Assembly: GCF_000154785.2 (NCBI RefSeq)
Contig: NC_015730.1
Location: forward strand, 3,782,001 to 3,846,000
Direction: 5' to 3'
Origin: Roseobacter litoralis Och 149
GTDB lineage: Bacteria > Pseudomonadota > Alphaproteobacteria > Rhodobacterales > Rhodobacteraceae
DNA: 64,000 nt
Notes under the pieces: generated by a model
Databases searched by the model: none
The model's input: the letters and a program-made list of their open reading frames with translations, nothing else
What the model was told of the DNA's origin: nothing
Translations under genes and position numbers: made by a program
In this document: one piece after another, positions 34,698-45,297 of the stretch
How the letters are laid out: every line of letters begins with the position of its first letter
Position numbering within the stretch: position 1 is the first letter of the stretch

Positions 34698-35099
34698 TTA
34701 CGATCCTTCCGCAGGGAAAGACGCAAGATATGCAATTACGTTCATACGGTCTTCTTCCTTGCGCAATCCGGCAAAGGCCATCTTGGTGCCTTTTGCGTAG
34801 TTGCGTGGTTTTTCAAGAAAACCGGCAAGTTCCTCGGGTGTCCATGTTTTACCCTCAGAGGCCATCGCCATCAGCGTATCCGAATATTTAAAATCAGGCT
34901 TGCCCGCGACAGCGGCGTCAACAACGCCGTTCAGGGCGGGGCCGATCTTGTTCTCAGCCCCCTCACCAACGGCATGGCAGGCTTTGCACTTGCGAAACAC
35001 CTTTTCACCTGCTGCTGCATCGCCCGTGATATGTCCATCCGCAAAGCCGGCGGCAGGCAGTGCCATCAGGCAGGCGACGGATAGAATTTTCTTCAGCAT
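34698..35099 (-). CDS. Class I cytochrome c (c-550/c2-like)
   Basis: 133-aa periplasmic cytochrome c: signal peptide to about residue 20 (GFA-DGHI), haem site C38-K-A-C41-H42, axial Met in KGTKMAFAGL, and C-terminal helix RMNVIAYLASF. It resembles Paracoccus-type cytochrome c-550, which passes electrons from methanol oxidation towards the terminal oxidases. Its place between fghA and xoxF makes it the likely partner of XoxG. Confidence 0.9.
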   Translation of the reverse strand: MLKKILSVACLMALPAAGFADGHITGDAAAGEKVFRKCKACHAVGEGAENKIGPALNGVVDAAVAGKPDFKYSDTLMAMASEGKTWTPEELAGFLEKPRNYAKGTKMAFAGLRKEEDRMNVIAYLASFPAEGS

Positions 35100-35134
35100 A
35101 TAGTACCTTCCTTGGTTTCACCTTGGTCGAACAG

Positions 35135-35959
35135 TCAGTGTAGTCGCTCCGCGTGCCACGCGACATGATCCCGCGCGAAACTGTTCACGAAGAAATATGA
35201 ATGGTCATAACCGCTCTGCATCCGGACCTGTCCGGGTTGACGCCGCCGGGCCATCATATCAGCGAGTGCTTCGGGTTTGAGCAGATCAAGAAACTGATCC
35301 GCAGCGCCCTGATCGACCAGCAAATCACCCTTCCAGCCGTGCTCTTCAAGCAAGAGCGTCGCATCATGATCCGCCCAGTTGCTTTCGTCATCCCCCAGAT
35401 ACGCGCTGAGTTGCTTACGACCCCAGTCGGACTGCGTCGGATTGGCAATGGGCGCAAAGGCAGAGAGGGAATCAAACAGGCCTGCGTTGCGGATGGCGAT
35501 CGTGATCGCACCATGCCCGCCCATCGAATGGCCGGTGATGCCGTGCCTGTCCTGCACCGGCAGATTATCCACGATGATCGACCGCAATTCGCTCACGATA
35601 TAATCATACATGCGATAGTTGGTCTTCCACGGGTCCCGCGTCGCATTGACGTAGAAACCCGCACCTTGGCCCAGATCATAGGCCTCATCATCACTTACGC
35701 CTTCGCCGCGCGGTGAGGTGTCGGGAAAGATGACCGCCAGACCGTTCTTGGCTGCATGTTCCTGAAAACCGCCCTTGGTCATCGCGTTTTCATGGGTGCA
35801 GGTCAGACCGCTGAGATACCACAAAACCGGGACGGGTCCGTCCTGCGCCTGAGGCGGCAGATAGGCCGCGAATGTCATCTCGCACCCGCATGTATTCGAC
35901 GGGTGCTTGAAGACTTGCTGGCTGCCGCCAAAACTCCGGTTTTCTGATACCAACTCCAT
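35135..35959 (-). CDS. fghA: S-formylglutathione hydrolase
   Basis: About 274-aa cytoplasmic esterase-D-family hydrolase that converts S-formylglutathione to formate and glutathione. Nucleophile Ser in GHSMGGHGA, Asp in LVDQGAADQFL, and His in GYDHSYFF; the N-terminus ELVSENRSFGGSQQVF is typical. ATG 35959 is chosen over a TTG at 35969-35971 that overlaps the adhC stop. It is the second gene of the formaldehyde-oxidation pair. Confidence 0.93.
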   Translation of the reverse strand: MELVSENRSFGGSQQVFKHPSNTCGCEMTFAAYLPPQAQDGPVPVLWYLSGLTCTHENAMTKGGFQEHAAKNGLAVIFPDTSPRGEGVSDDEAYDLGQGAGFYVNATRDPWKTNYRMYDYIVSELRSIIVDNLPVQDRHGITGHSMGGHGAITIAIRNAGLFDSLSAFAPIANPTQSDWGRKQLSAYLGDDESNWADHDATLLLEEHGWKGDLLVDQGAADQFLDLLKPEALADMMARRRQPGQVRMQSGYDHSYFFVNSFARDHVAWHAERLH

Positions 35960-35967
35960 CCCTGTTC

Positions 35968-37083
<1,116 letters not shown>

Positions 37084-37247
37084 AGTCAAACTCTCCCTTT
37101 GGTGCAGCGCTTGGCATACATCCGTATTCAGCCTGAGTATGAGCGCCGAGGAACCGTCAGAACAACTAAGACAATGGTGGGTATTGGGGTCGCTGGACAG
37201 CCAAGTGATGCTTGGCCATAGTGATAACTTCTTTACGGAGGGTACGC

Positions 37248-37871
37248 ATGTCGATGATCAAACCCCTATGCCTGGCGCTGGCGCTGGTCGCGGTGAGTGC
37301 ACCCGCGCAGGCGGCAGATTTTTCCGATCCCACATGGCCCTGCGTGCAACGCAAGGTGGAAACGCTGTCTTTGGGGTTGATGTGGCCTTACCCGGTTAAT
37401 TCTGAACTGGCAAACGACAATGATGCGTTGCGCGCGGATGTGACAGAACTGGCCGGATATTTGTCGCTCAGACGTGTGGAGCTGGAAACTCTTCGGACAC
37501 GTGTGGACGAGTTTGCCGCCACCTATGAAGGGGATCCCGAGGCACTTGGGCTCGTGTTTGAGTCGGTATTCAATACATTGTCAAAGCGCCGCGCCCGAAT
37601 CATCTCGGGAATCGAGGACTTTTCGCTCAGCCAGATCGCACTTGCCGAAAAGATCGATATCAACCGGGCTGAGATGGACGCCATCCTCGTCACTGATGAA
37701 CCGGATTTCGACCGTGTCGACATGTTGGAAGAACGGCTCGATTGGGATCAGATCATCTACACAGACCGCCAGCGCAACATTACTTATCTGTGTGAAACGC
37801 CAACCCTGCTGGAACGGCGCCTGTTTTCAATTGGACAGATGCTCAGCGGTGCCGTGATCGACCAAGGCTAG
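37248..37871 (+). CDS. Exported coiled-coil hypothetical protein of the xox locus
   Basis: 207 aa from ATG 37248, with GGAGGG upstream. Signal peptide to about residue 20 (AQA-ADFS), then a predicted helical/coiled-coil body ([29 protein letters not shown], split by short breaks) and two Cys (WPCVQRK, TYLCETP). I do not recognise a family. It is transcribed divergently from the formaldehyde dehydrogenase gene and stops 10 bases from a convergent quinoprotein relay gene, so a role in the same periplasmic pathway is likely. Confidence 0.75.
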   Translation: MSMIKPLCLALALVAVSAPAQAADFSDPTWPCVQRKVETLSLGLMWPYPVNSELANDNDALRADVTELAGYLSLRRVELETLRTRVDEFAATYEGDPEALGLVFESVFNTLSKRRARIISGIEDFSLSQIALAEKIDINRAEMDAILVTDEPDFDRVDMLEERLDWDQIIYTDRQRNITYLCETPTLLERRLFSIGQMLSGAVIDQG

Positions 37872-37881
37872 ACGCGGCACG

Positions 37882-38925
37882 TCATTCCCATTCCAACTCT
37901 GTGAAAGCAACGGTGGCATTGCGCGGATTATAGGCGTCAAAAAGCTGCCAAAGACTGCGTTCACTTTGCGCTATTTCCTCGACTGCCGTGCCTAGTCGCG
38001 TGCCAGCCTCGACCGCCGCGCGGGTATCCTCTTCGAGAACCGAGAGGTATCGTGCTATCGGCTCTGATCCCAGTGGCCAGTCCAGCGCAGCGCCACCATG
38101 CCCCGGCACAACACGTTCAATGTCCAAGCCCTGCAGTTCGCGCAGCACCGCACGCCATCCTGTCAACCGTCCATCCAGCGCGGGCGTGTGGCGGTCGAAA
38201 ATCAGATCGCCCGCGAAAAACGTCCCCGTCGCAGTATCCCAAACGGTGAGATCGTTGCCGGTGTGCGCCACCGGCCAAGCCTGCAACGTCAGGACCCGCG
38301 CGCCCAGATCAATCTGCAACACCTCCGTCACCGTAATGTCGATCACCGGCGCGCGCGTACCCAACAGAATATCCGCCCCGATCAGAGACGTCAGGCTCTC
38401 CAGATAGTTGGCCTGCCTGTCTGCGAGCGCGCGCGGCAAGCTATCATGCGCAACCAAAGCGGCCCCAGCCTCGGAAAAAAGCGCGGCCCCCAGCGCGTGA
38501 TCGGGATGCATATGCGTGACAATTGCATGACTGACCGGCTTGTCTGTACGTGCACGTATGGTGCGCCACAGCGCTTCGCCAATCCAACGCGCACTACCGG
38601 AATCGACAACTGCGACACTCGTCTCGCCCACAATGAAGCCCAAGTTGCTGACGTCACCCCGGTTCGATGCGTTTGGCTCTTCAATGCGACCGACGTGGAC
38701 AAACACCCCAGATGCGACCTCTGTTACATTCAACGCCTCGCCCACTGGCTGACAGGTTGCAACGCCTTGTGCCTGCAATCCTTGAAAAATGCTCACATCA
38801 GGCGGGCTTTCGGACAGCGCCACCTGACAGGCCGCCTGTGTCTGCGCCTCATAGCCCGGCAAAAGATGGTCACGGCAAGGCCCTTCGCCAAGGCTCAAAC
38901 ACAGGGTTATCATCGCTTCAAACAT
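37882..38925 (-). CDS. Quinoprotein relay system zinc metallohydrolase (MBL fold, SoxH-related)
   Basis: 347-aa metallo-beta-lactamase-fold protein with zinc ligands H138, H140, D142, H143 in THMHPDHALG, AHTGNDLTVW and the Asp in FFAGDLIFDRH. The N-terminal 65 residues carry three Cys (PCRD, AACQ, ATCQ) ahead of the MBL domain, as in the SoxH-related class that accompanies PQQ dehydrogenases and SoxYZ-like carriers. It may hydrolyse an intermediate bound to the carrier's Cys. It is divergent from the second SoxYZ-like gene; a clear signal peptide is not visible. Confidence 0.85.
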   Translation of the reverse strand: MFEAMITLCLSLGEGPCRDHLLPGYEAQTQAACQVALSESPPDVSIFQGLQAQGVATCQPVGEALNVTEVASGVFVHVGRIEEPNASNRGDVSNLGFIVGETSVAVVDSGSARWIGEALWRTIRARTDKPVSHAIVTHMHPDHALGAALFSEAGAALVAHDSLPRALADRQANYLESLTSLIGADILLGTRAPVIDITVTEVLQIDLGARVLTLQAWPVAHTGNDLTVWDTATGTFFAGDLIFDRHTPALDGRLTGWRAVLRELQGLDIERVVPGHGGAALDWPLGSEPIARYLSVLEEDTRAAVEAGTRLGTAVEEIAQSERSLWQLFDAYNPRNATVAFTELEWE

Positions 38926-39048
38926 GGCACTCTCCCGCAGCAGGTGTAGCCAAACACGACACCGTTACCCACGCCCCCTTAGGTATATGTGTCTTTTTTC
39001 GCCGATTCGTGTCATAAACCGCAAGTTCCCATGCTGGAGGAGAATGGT

Positions 39049-39861
39049 ATGGCTTTAAAACTCATGACACTGGCCACAGTTGCCGCTTTGGTATCAGGCG
39101 CGGCATGGGCCACAGATGAGGTACGAAACCCGCTGTTGCCGGGCGAGACCTGGGAAGAGCTGCGATATGACGTCGTGGGGGATGCGCCGCTTGCCTCCGC
39201 CGACGGCGTACTGACGATCGAAGCGCCCTTCCGCGCGCATGATGCCGCCACAGTACCGATCATTCTACGCCAGACCGAGGGCAGCGCCTCGATCAGCACA
39301 GCCACCGTTGTGATTGATGAAAACCCGGCCCCCATCGCTGCGGTGTTTGGGTTTACACCTGCCATGGGGCTGCTGGATTTCGAGATGCGCGTGCGCGTCA
39401 ATCAATACTCCAACGTACGTGTGATCGCGCAAACGCCTGACGGGCTGCATATGGCGGGTCGCTTTGTCAAAGCCTCTGGCGGATGTTCTGCGCCCGCGTC
39501 GAAGGACCCTGAGATTGCGCTGGCTGGCATGGGCAAGATGAAACTGCGGACCTTTGATAACGGCGCGCAAATGTCGACACCCCGTCGCGAAGCGCAGATC
39601 ATGATCCGCCATCCGAACTATTCAGGCCTTCAGCGCGATCAGATCACCCAGTTGTTCATTCCCGCCCATTTCATTGATCATATAGAAGTGTGGCAGGATG
39701 ACGAATTGCTATTCACCATGGATGGCGGCATTTCGATATCTGAAAACCCTGTGTTCCGATTTGCCTATAATGACAACGGCTCCACCGCCCTGACCGTGAA
39801 AGCCACGGATACGGACGGCAATGAATTTGAAAAGGTCCTGCCGAAATCAGTGAGCGGCTGA
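39049..39861 (+). CDS. Quinoprotein dehydrogenase-associated SoxYZ-like carrier (copy 2)
   Basis: 270 aa from ATG 39049 with GGAGGAGA upstream. It has the same architecture as the copy at 29953: signal peptide (AAWA-TDEV), SoxY-like domain, Cys in KASGGCSAPASKDPE, and SoxZ-like IRHPNYSGLQRDQITQLFIP. The two copies share length and motifs but differ widely elsewhere, so the duplication is old or they were acquired separately. It sits divergent to the MBL relay gene with a bidirectional terminator downstream. Confidence 0.88.
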   Translation: MALKLMTLATVAALVSGAAWATDEVRNPLLPGETWEELRYDVVGDAPLASADGVLTIEAPFRAHDAATVPIILRQTEGSASISTATVVIDENPAPIAAVFGFTPAMGLLDFEMRVRVNQYSNVRVIAQTPDGLHMAGRFVKASGGCSAPASKDPEIALAGMGKMKLRTFDNGAQMSTPRREAQIMIRHPNYSGLQRDQITQLFIPAHFIDHIEVWQDDELLFTMDGGISISENPVFRFAYNDNGSTALTVKATDTDGNEFEKVLPKSVSG

Positions 39862-39881
39862 AAAGCTCCATGATACGCAAC

Positions 39882-39918
39882 AAAAAGCGCCGCGGGTTTG
39901 ATCCTTGCGGCGCTTTTT
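39882..39918. terminator. Bidirectional terminator after SoxYZ-like copy 2
   Basis: AAAAAGCGCCGC (39882-39893) and GCGGCGCTTTTT (39907-39918) form a 12-base stem with T-runs on both strands, between the convergent genes ending at 39861 and 39941. Confidence 0.9.
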
Positions 39919-39940
39919 CGTTGGCGAACCGGGTGTAGCG

Positions 39941-40288
39941 TTAAAAGCAGATAACCTCCGCCTCGGCCTGCGCGCGGCGCAGGTTCGCTACCATATTCTC
40001 TGCCATTGACGCGCTGCGGAAAAACGACATGCGCTCCCCCCCGACACGTCGCATGGACAGAACGGTTTCGGCCTCCAGATACTGCTCGTAAGACAGGATC
40101 GTTGCAATCTCGTCGATTGAACAGGCGCAGCGGTCCAGCATTTCACGGGTTTGCCCGTTCGTCACCATACAGGCAAAAACATAATCAGCGCGCGCAGCCG
40201 TCGGATAATCGTTCAGCTGTTCGGCGACGCTTTGGGACATCGCCGCCGTTGGCATACTGAGCACGATTGCAAGCGCCCAGCCCTTCAT
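39941..40288 (-). CDS. Small exported hypothetical protein (115 aa)
   Basis: Signal peptide to about residue 18 (AMS-QSVA), then FACMVTNGQTREMLDRCACSID with three clustered Cys and a helical tail ending VICF (a fourth Cys). I do not recognise a family; the Cys pattern suggests disulfides. It overlaps the preceding gene by four bases, making it the last gene of the regulatory operon that begins at 45127. Confidence 0.7.
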   Translation of the reverse strand: MKGWALAIVLSMPTAAMSQSVAEQLNDYPTAARADYVFACMVTNGQTREMLDRCACSIDEIATILSYEQYLEAETVLSMRRVGGERMSFFRSASMAENMVANLRRAQAEAEVICF

Positions 40289-40944
40289 TGCGCTTCATCC
40301 AGTCGCTGGAAAGACACCTCAGAGCGATACACCGCCCCCTCCGACGCTTCGGCAACGAGGCTCATGTACCAACCCGGCACCGCATCAGACATTGTCACGC
40401 GCAACTCAAGATCACCAAAGCCCTGCATGCGGGCGCTGTTGGGATCATCGGCAAAGGGATACATGCGAATGGTCCGCGTGGGCACCGTTTTGCCGTCCAC
40501 TACCGCTTCGCCTTCGACGATATCAGATGGTTGGATCAGCGCGTCCTTGACCCTGTTGCGGATGTAAAACGGGCTTCCGCCTGCCGCCTCGGCCATATCC
40601 CGCACCACGGTTTCATAAAAATACATGATCATCGGGTTCCCGACACTGGCCGGAAAAGCACCCAGAGCGCGATGTTTGTCATCCTGCCAGAATTTCAGCA
40701 TCGCGATGTCTTTGTCCCCTTCACGGAATGACAGCGTCACATCACCAGTGTCCCGTGCACCAGCTTCTGGTTTCAGCGCATTGGTAACCTCGCGGCGATA
40801 CACCAGCGCCGATGTGCGGTCTATCTCGTCCAAAGTGCCGTCACGAAACAACATATCATAGGTTTTTTCACCGTCCAAAGGTGCGGCGACCGCCAATCCT
40901 GTTGCCAGAAGTGTCGCGAAAACTATGGCTGGAAATCTAAACAT
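40285..40944 (-). CDS. Exported hypothetical protein (219 aa)
   Basis: Signal peptide to about residue 20 (AVA-APLD). The mature part is strand-rich with DGEKTYDMLFRDGTLDEIDRT and a SLVAEASEGAVYRSEVSF C-terminus, similar in feel to exported lipoprotein-like or outer-membrane-associated proteins. No Cys, no membrane helix. It follows the hybrid kinase gene by 33 bases and overlaps the 115-aa gene. The product is unassigned; it could be a periplasmic partner of the methanol system. Confidence 0.7.
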   Translation of the reverse strand: MFRFPAIVFATLLATGLAVAAPLDGEKTYDMLFRDGTLDEIDRTSALVYRREVTNALKPEAGARDTGDVTLSFREGDKDIAMLKFWQDDKHRALGAFPASVGNPMIMYFYETVVRDMAEAAGGSPFYIRNRVKDALIQPSDIVEGEAVVDGKTVPTRTIRMYPFADDPNSARMQGFGDLELRVTMSDAVPGWYMSLVAEASEGAVYRSEVSFQRLDEAQ

Positions 40945-40977
40945 ATGAGCATCCTCCTGAATGCGAGTGTGCGGGCC

Positions 40978-43245
40978 TCATGCGGGACTGTCACCTTCGA
41001 CTTTTGTCTGTACCTTGACCTGCGACGCGGAGGCAGAGGCTGCACGGCCACGAACCTTCCAGTCAACCAACCGCCGCAAACGCGAAAGCTCAGCAGGCTT
41101 GGTCATCACGGACATATCATGCTGCGCACCGAGGCGACGCACTGTTTCGCTGCGATCCGCCGTGATCAGGATCGCGGGAATCGCGGTGCCGGTCTTGGCC
41201 CGCAGATCAAGCGTCGCCTGTACGCCGGTTTCGCCCGCATCCAATTGGTAATCCGCCAGAATGATGTCGGGCGGCATGCCAAGATCGTCGATGAATTCCA
41301 ACGCTTCGGCCGTGGTCCGTGCCGCGAGAACGCTTGCGCCCCAAAGTTCCAGCCGCTGCGTTACACCATAAAGCACATCCACATCATTTTCGATGACCAT
41401 GACGATGTAATCGAGGGCAGCGTCCGCCGTGTCTTCGATTGGGCCTTGCAGAATAGGCATGCTGGGGGCGCCTTTGACGACTTCCATCTCAATGCTGAAA
41501 ACAGATCCAACCCCCGGCTTTGAGCGGACGGAAAGTTTGTGACCAAGCAAGCGGCACGCTCTGTCGACAACCGACAGACCCAAACCGACACCAGAGCCGA
41601 GCGGCACATTTTCGGCGCGCGTAAATTCGTCGAAAATTCGCGACTGGTCTTTGATGTTTATCCCGATGCCAGTGTCCCAAACCTCCAACACAACGGTATC
41701 ACCGGTTCGCCGACACCCCAACAGAACCCGCCCGCCCGGGTCAGTATATTGAATGGCATTGACCACAAGATTCTGTATGGAACGCAACAGATAAACCGGA
41801 TCAGAGCGCACCACGAGGCTGCAAGGCACAACATGTAACTGCACCGATTTCTGCGCCGCCAACATCATCTGGTCGGCCTTTATGCCCAGCATGAATCCCT
41901 CTAGGCTGACGTTGGTCGTCGTCACGGTATCAAGGTCCGCGCTTTCCAGTCGCGAGATATCAAGCAACGAATGCAGCAGGTATTCCGCTGAGGCGAACGC
42001 CCCTTCCAATCGCTCGACCATGGGGCGGAACCGGGTTTCGCGTGTGGTTTCCTGTAAAGAGGAAATCAAGAGTTTTGCGGCGTTGATCGGCTGCAGCAGA
42101 TCATGGCTGGCCGCAGCCAGAAACCGCGTTTTTGATGATACCGCGGCCTCCGCGCGTTCTTTTGCGACGCGTAACTCTTCTTCGACGCGGGCCTTTTCAT
42201 CGTATTGTTCGGTCAGATTCGCGTTTGCGCGGGTCAGTTCTGCGGTGCGCTCCATCACGCGGTTTTCAAGGATCTCGGTTGAGCGCACTTCCAAGGTGAC
42301 GTCTTTAAGTTCAACCAGAAAACCGCCATCTGGCAAAAGGTTGGCCTGCACATCAAGTACCCGTGCTGCACCATGCGACACCCGCGTGGTCACCGCCCCT
42401 TTCTTGGTCAATTCATCGCGCCATGCGTCCATCTGCAACAAAGCGTTGTCCGTGATCAGAGATTTGGAGCGCATGAAATCCAACAATTCCTGCAATGGCG
42501 TGCCCGGTTGCAACACGCTGAGAGGCACACCAAGAATGCTGCGGAACTGGCCGTTTTGCATCATCAACTCGCCAGAGGCGGAAAACGTACAGACACCCGA
42601 ACTCATGTTTTGGAACACCGCTTGCAGGTAATCCGCCTGACGGTCGATCAGGTGCTCTTTTTCGCGCCGGTTGTGTCGCACCAAAGCGGTAATTTCCGTC
42701 AGCAGCAAAACCGTATTTTCCGGCGAAGTCTGCTGCGTGCTCATCTGGTACCAACGGTCCTTGGTGACCTCGGCCACCAGCGAGACCACGGACCCTTCAT
42801 TCTGATCGCTCTCCAATGCGCCCCGCATGGTGAACAGTTTGCGGTCGGTCGAGACAAGATATTCGCTGCTGCTCATGAGATCAAAGTAGCGCGCAAGGCT
42901 CAGCCCCGGCACGATGTGCTCCGAAATATCCGGCAGCAGGCCTTTGAACAGATCGTTACAGATGTTCAGCGTCCCGTGAGAAAAAAAGGCAAGCCCGCCC
43001 TCCATGGAACCCAATGCCTCAGCAAGGGTTTTACGCGTGAGTTCGCGTTCATAGCGGACACTTTCCAGCTCAAGCGACTGCGCGGCCATCTTTTGTTGCA
43101 ACTCAATGGCGGATTGAAAGGCACGATAGGCGGACGGCCCGACATCTTTTTGCCGACCCGCGCGGCGCATCAATGCCTCGATGATCTTCGCCTGCTTTTC
43201 GACCCGTACCTCAAGCGGGTCGTCTGGGTTGATCATATTCAACAC
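40978..43245 (-). CDS. Hybrid sensor histidine kinase/response regulator
   Basis: 755-aa cytoplasmic kinase with no membrane helix. N-terminal coiled coil (about 10-95), two PAS-type sensor domains (about 85-200 and 215-330), a coiled-coil linker, HisKA with the H box AAASHDLLQPINAAKLL near residue 380, HATPase_c with GSGVGLGLSVVDRACRLLG, and a C-terminal receiver with DIILADYQLD near residue 660. It lies in an operon with a FIST-domain protein and a LuxR-type regulator, the arrangement seen for FlhS/FlhR-type control of methanol and formaldehyde oxidation. That role is inferred. Confidence 0.88.
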   Translation of the reverse strand: MLNMINPDDPLEVRVEKQAKIIEALMRRAGRQKDVGPSAYRAFQSAIELQQKMAAQSLELESVRYERELTRKTLAEALGSMEGGLAFFSHGTLNICNDLFKGLLPDISEHIVPGLSLARYFDLMSSSEYLVSTDRKLFTMRGALESDQNEGSVVSLVAEVTKDRWYQMSTQQTSPENTVLLLTEITALVRHNRREKEHLIDRQADYLQAVFQNMSSGVCTFSASGELMMQNGQFRSILGVPLSVLQPGTPLQELLDFMRSKSLITDNALLQMDAWRDELTKKGAVTTRVSHGAARVLDVQANLLPDGGFLVELKDVTLEVRSTEILENRVMERTAELTRANANLTEQYDEKARVEEELRVAKERAEAAVSSKTRFLAAASHDLLQPINAAKLLISSLQETTRETRFRPMVERLEGAFASAEYLLHSLLDISRLESADLDTVTTTNVSLEGFMLGIKADQMMLAAQKSVQLHVVPCSLVVRSDPVYLLRSIQNLVVNAIQYTDPGGRVLLGCRRTGDTVVLEVWDTGIGINIKDQSRIFDEFTRAENVPLGSGVGLGLSVVDRACRLLGHKLSVRSKPGVGSVFSIEMEVVKGAPSMPILQGPIEDTADAALDYIVMVIENDVDVLYGVTQRLELWGASVLAARTTAEALEFIDDLGMPPDIILADYQLDAGETGVQATLDLRAKTGTAIPAILITADRSETVRRLGAQHDMSVMTKPAELSRLRRLVDWKVRGRAASASASQVKVQTKVEGDSPA

Positions 43246-44396
43246 AAGGCCCTCTGCTCAGGGCCGAAAAAGGCCACGCCAACCAGCGTCTGGTTCATAT
43301 GAACGCCGCAATGTTGCTCGCCGTAAGTATTGAACCCAAAGACATGCGCTGCGCCCAGAACTTTCGAAACCGCATGCGCCAGCTGCTTTTGCTCGATCTC
43401 AAGTTTGCGCAACACGCAGTCAAACCCGAGGATGAAATCCGGGCGGCGCCCCTTTGCGTCGCGAATATCCAATCCGGCCTGCAGCGTCTCGATGATCTCT
43501 TGGCCCTGCCCCAGCGTCATGATTAGCCCATCATCAATAGCGGCCAGAAATGACAGCGCGCCGTCCTCGCCCGCATCTGAAATCGCGCGGACGTAGTGAT
43601 TGTCTTTATACTCGATGAGTAACGGGTTCTCGGCAAAAATCTGCGGGGACAGATCCTCCACGGCACATCCGACCAGACGGGCATATTCCTGCGCCGCCGG
43701 TGCGCCGTTGATTTCAAACACCTTGCGGTCATCAGGATCGGCATCTGTGATGATCATCTGGCTGTCGCCCGGCAGAAAGTGATCAAAGCCGATGCCCTGA
43801 AACGGCAGATCGGTCTCAAGCACCAGCAACACCGCAGCATTGTGATGAATGTGCCCATTGTGCAGCACATAGGTTTGTTCAAACCTCAGCCCGTCCCCGG
43901 CGGAACCCCCAAAAATAGGCAAATCGCCCAAAGTGGTTTCCAATGCTGAAATCAACATGTCTTCCTGCTTGGACAATCCGTCCGTGAAGATCAGCCCAAG
44001 CCGGTTCCACCCTGCTGTATGGGAAAATTTCTGGACATGGCGCTGCGCAAGGGTTGCCGCCGCCGTCGTCGACAGCGGGTTGAGCGGCTCCATCAAAACC
44101 GAGGCACAGCGAAAATGTGTCTTGGGAAATGCCAGTAACAGCAGCGCGTCGGTTTCATAGCCCTCAGTTGTGATCTGACCCGCCGTCGAGCACCCAAAAA
44201 CCGGGACACCGCCCAGCGCCTCTTCAAGGCTATGGGCAATCACCGCGCCGTTGCGATCACCCGGTACGAACGCAAGCACGAAACAGGTATCACGCGCGTT
44301 GATCTGTTGCGCCGCGATCCGCGCCGCTGCGGCTGCGTCAACGGCGCGTGACAAGGCCACCCGCACACAGGACGGCTCAGCGCGCGCGCTGTCCAT
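43239..44396 (-). CDS. FIST-domain (FIST_N/FIST_C) sensory protein
   Basis: 385 aa with the F-box/intracellular signal transduction (FIST) arrangement. FIST_N has VFGCSTAGQITTEGYETDALLLLAF. FIST_C ends with VFGFNTYGEQHCGVHMNQTL, and an IFGGSAGDGL repeat lies between them. FIST domains are thought to bind small ligands and feed signals to histidine kinases. Its stop overlaps the start of the hybrid kinase and it is 11 bases after the regulator gene, so the three proteins likely act as one pathway. No kinase domain of its own. Confidence 0.88.
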   Translation of the reverse strand: MDSARAEPSCVRVALSRAVDAAAAARIAAQQINARDTCFVLAFVPGDRNGAVIAHSLEEALGGVPVFGCSTAGQITTEGYETDALLLLAFPKTHFRCASVLMEPLNPLSTTAAATLAQRHVQKFSHTAGWNRLGLIFTDGLSKQEDMLISALETTLGDLPIFGGSAGDGLRFEQTYVLHNGHIHHNAAVLLVLETDLPFQGIGFDHFLPGDSQMIITDADPDDRKVFEINGAPAAQEYARLVGCAVEDLSPQIFAENPLLIEYKDNHYVRAISDAGEDGALSFLAAIDDGLIMTLGQGQEIIETLQAGLDIRDAKGRRPDFILGFDCVLRKLEIEQKQLAHAVSKVLGAAHVFGFNTYGEQHCGVHMNQTLVGVAFFGPEQRALC

Positions 44397-44407
44397 AGCC
44401 CGACCTC

Positions 44408-45127
44408 CTAATGTTTGAGAAATGCGCGGGCTTCGGGTTCGTCGCCCCGTTGCGCCGCCATCGCGCCTTCGACAAGAACCACCGCTTGCGTCCGGTTACG
44501 CACGCCGAGCCGCCTGAGCAACGCGGTGATATGCGCCTTCACGGTCGCCTCTGCGAGGTCCAGTTCATAGGCAATCTGCTTGTTCGGCTTACCAAAGCAG
44601 ATCAGGCGCATGATCCGCTGCTGCTGGGGCGTCAGCTCTGCCAGCTTGGGGTGTTGGAATTCATCGGCCAGCGCGTCACGCTCGCAGGAATTGGGTTGTT
44701 GGTAGTCTTTCGGCACATAGGTTTGCCCGGCAATGATTTCCGAAAGCACCGATTTCAATCCCCGTGCAGAGGTATCTTTTGGCAAAAATCCAGCGGCACC
44801 TTCCCGCAATAATGACTGCACAAGGTCAAAAGACGCCAGCGATGAAATCACAAGTATACGCGCCTTGGGCAGATGCTGGCGCAGACTGACAAAGCCGGAG
44901 ATGCCAGTGACATCCGGCAGCTTGAGATCAAACATCACAAGTTCAGGTTTGAACCCGTCTTTCACAGCAGCAATCGCATCCCCGAGGCTCTGTACCTTTT
45001 TGATTTCGACGTCTGTCAGTACCAGTTCAAGGGCCGATTCCAAAGCATCGCTGTACAATGGATGATCATCCACAATCAGGATGTTTGATACTGCCCCCTG
45101 ACCGATCGGCGCACGTTCGTGTTCCAT
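44408..45127 (-). CDS. LuxR-family response regulator (FlhR-like)
   Basis: 239 aa from ATG 45127, chosen because GGAGG lies ten bases upstream; a GTG at 45148 would add seven residues. The receiver domain starts ILIVDDHPLYSDAL with phospho-acceptor Asp in MFDLKLPD, then a LuxR/GerE helix-turn-helix (LTPQQQRIMRLICFGKPNKQ, then LDLAEATVKAHITALLRRLG). It is probably phosphorylated by the hybrid kinase and activates the xox/formaldehyde genes; target sites are not identified. Confidence 0.88.
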   Translation of the reverse strand: MEHERAPIGQGAVSNILIVDDHPLYSDALESALELVLTDVEIKKVQSLGDAIAAVKDGFKPELVMFDLKLPDVTGISGFVSLRQHLPKARILVISSLASFDLVQSLLREGAAGFLPKDTSARGLKSVLSEIIAGQTYVPKDYQQPNSCERDALADEFQHPKLAELTPQQQRIMRLICFGKPNKQIAYELDLAEATVKAHITALLRRLGVRNRTQAVVLVEGAMAAQRGDEPEARAFLKH

Positions 45128-45297
45128 GAATGTAGTCCTCCCGAGCACGATCTTACTCGTAACGCTTGTCTTTTCAACTGCTAGTCAAAAGAGGCGACGG
45201 ACAAACTCATACCAAAACCAGACATCCATTCAAAAATCTCGCAATTCATTGCAGTAATGATGCTTTTTCATGGTTTGGATTTGTTCGTGCCGCGCGC

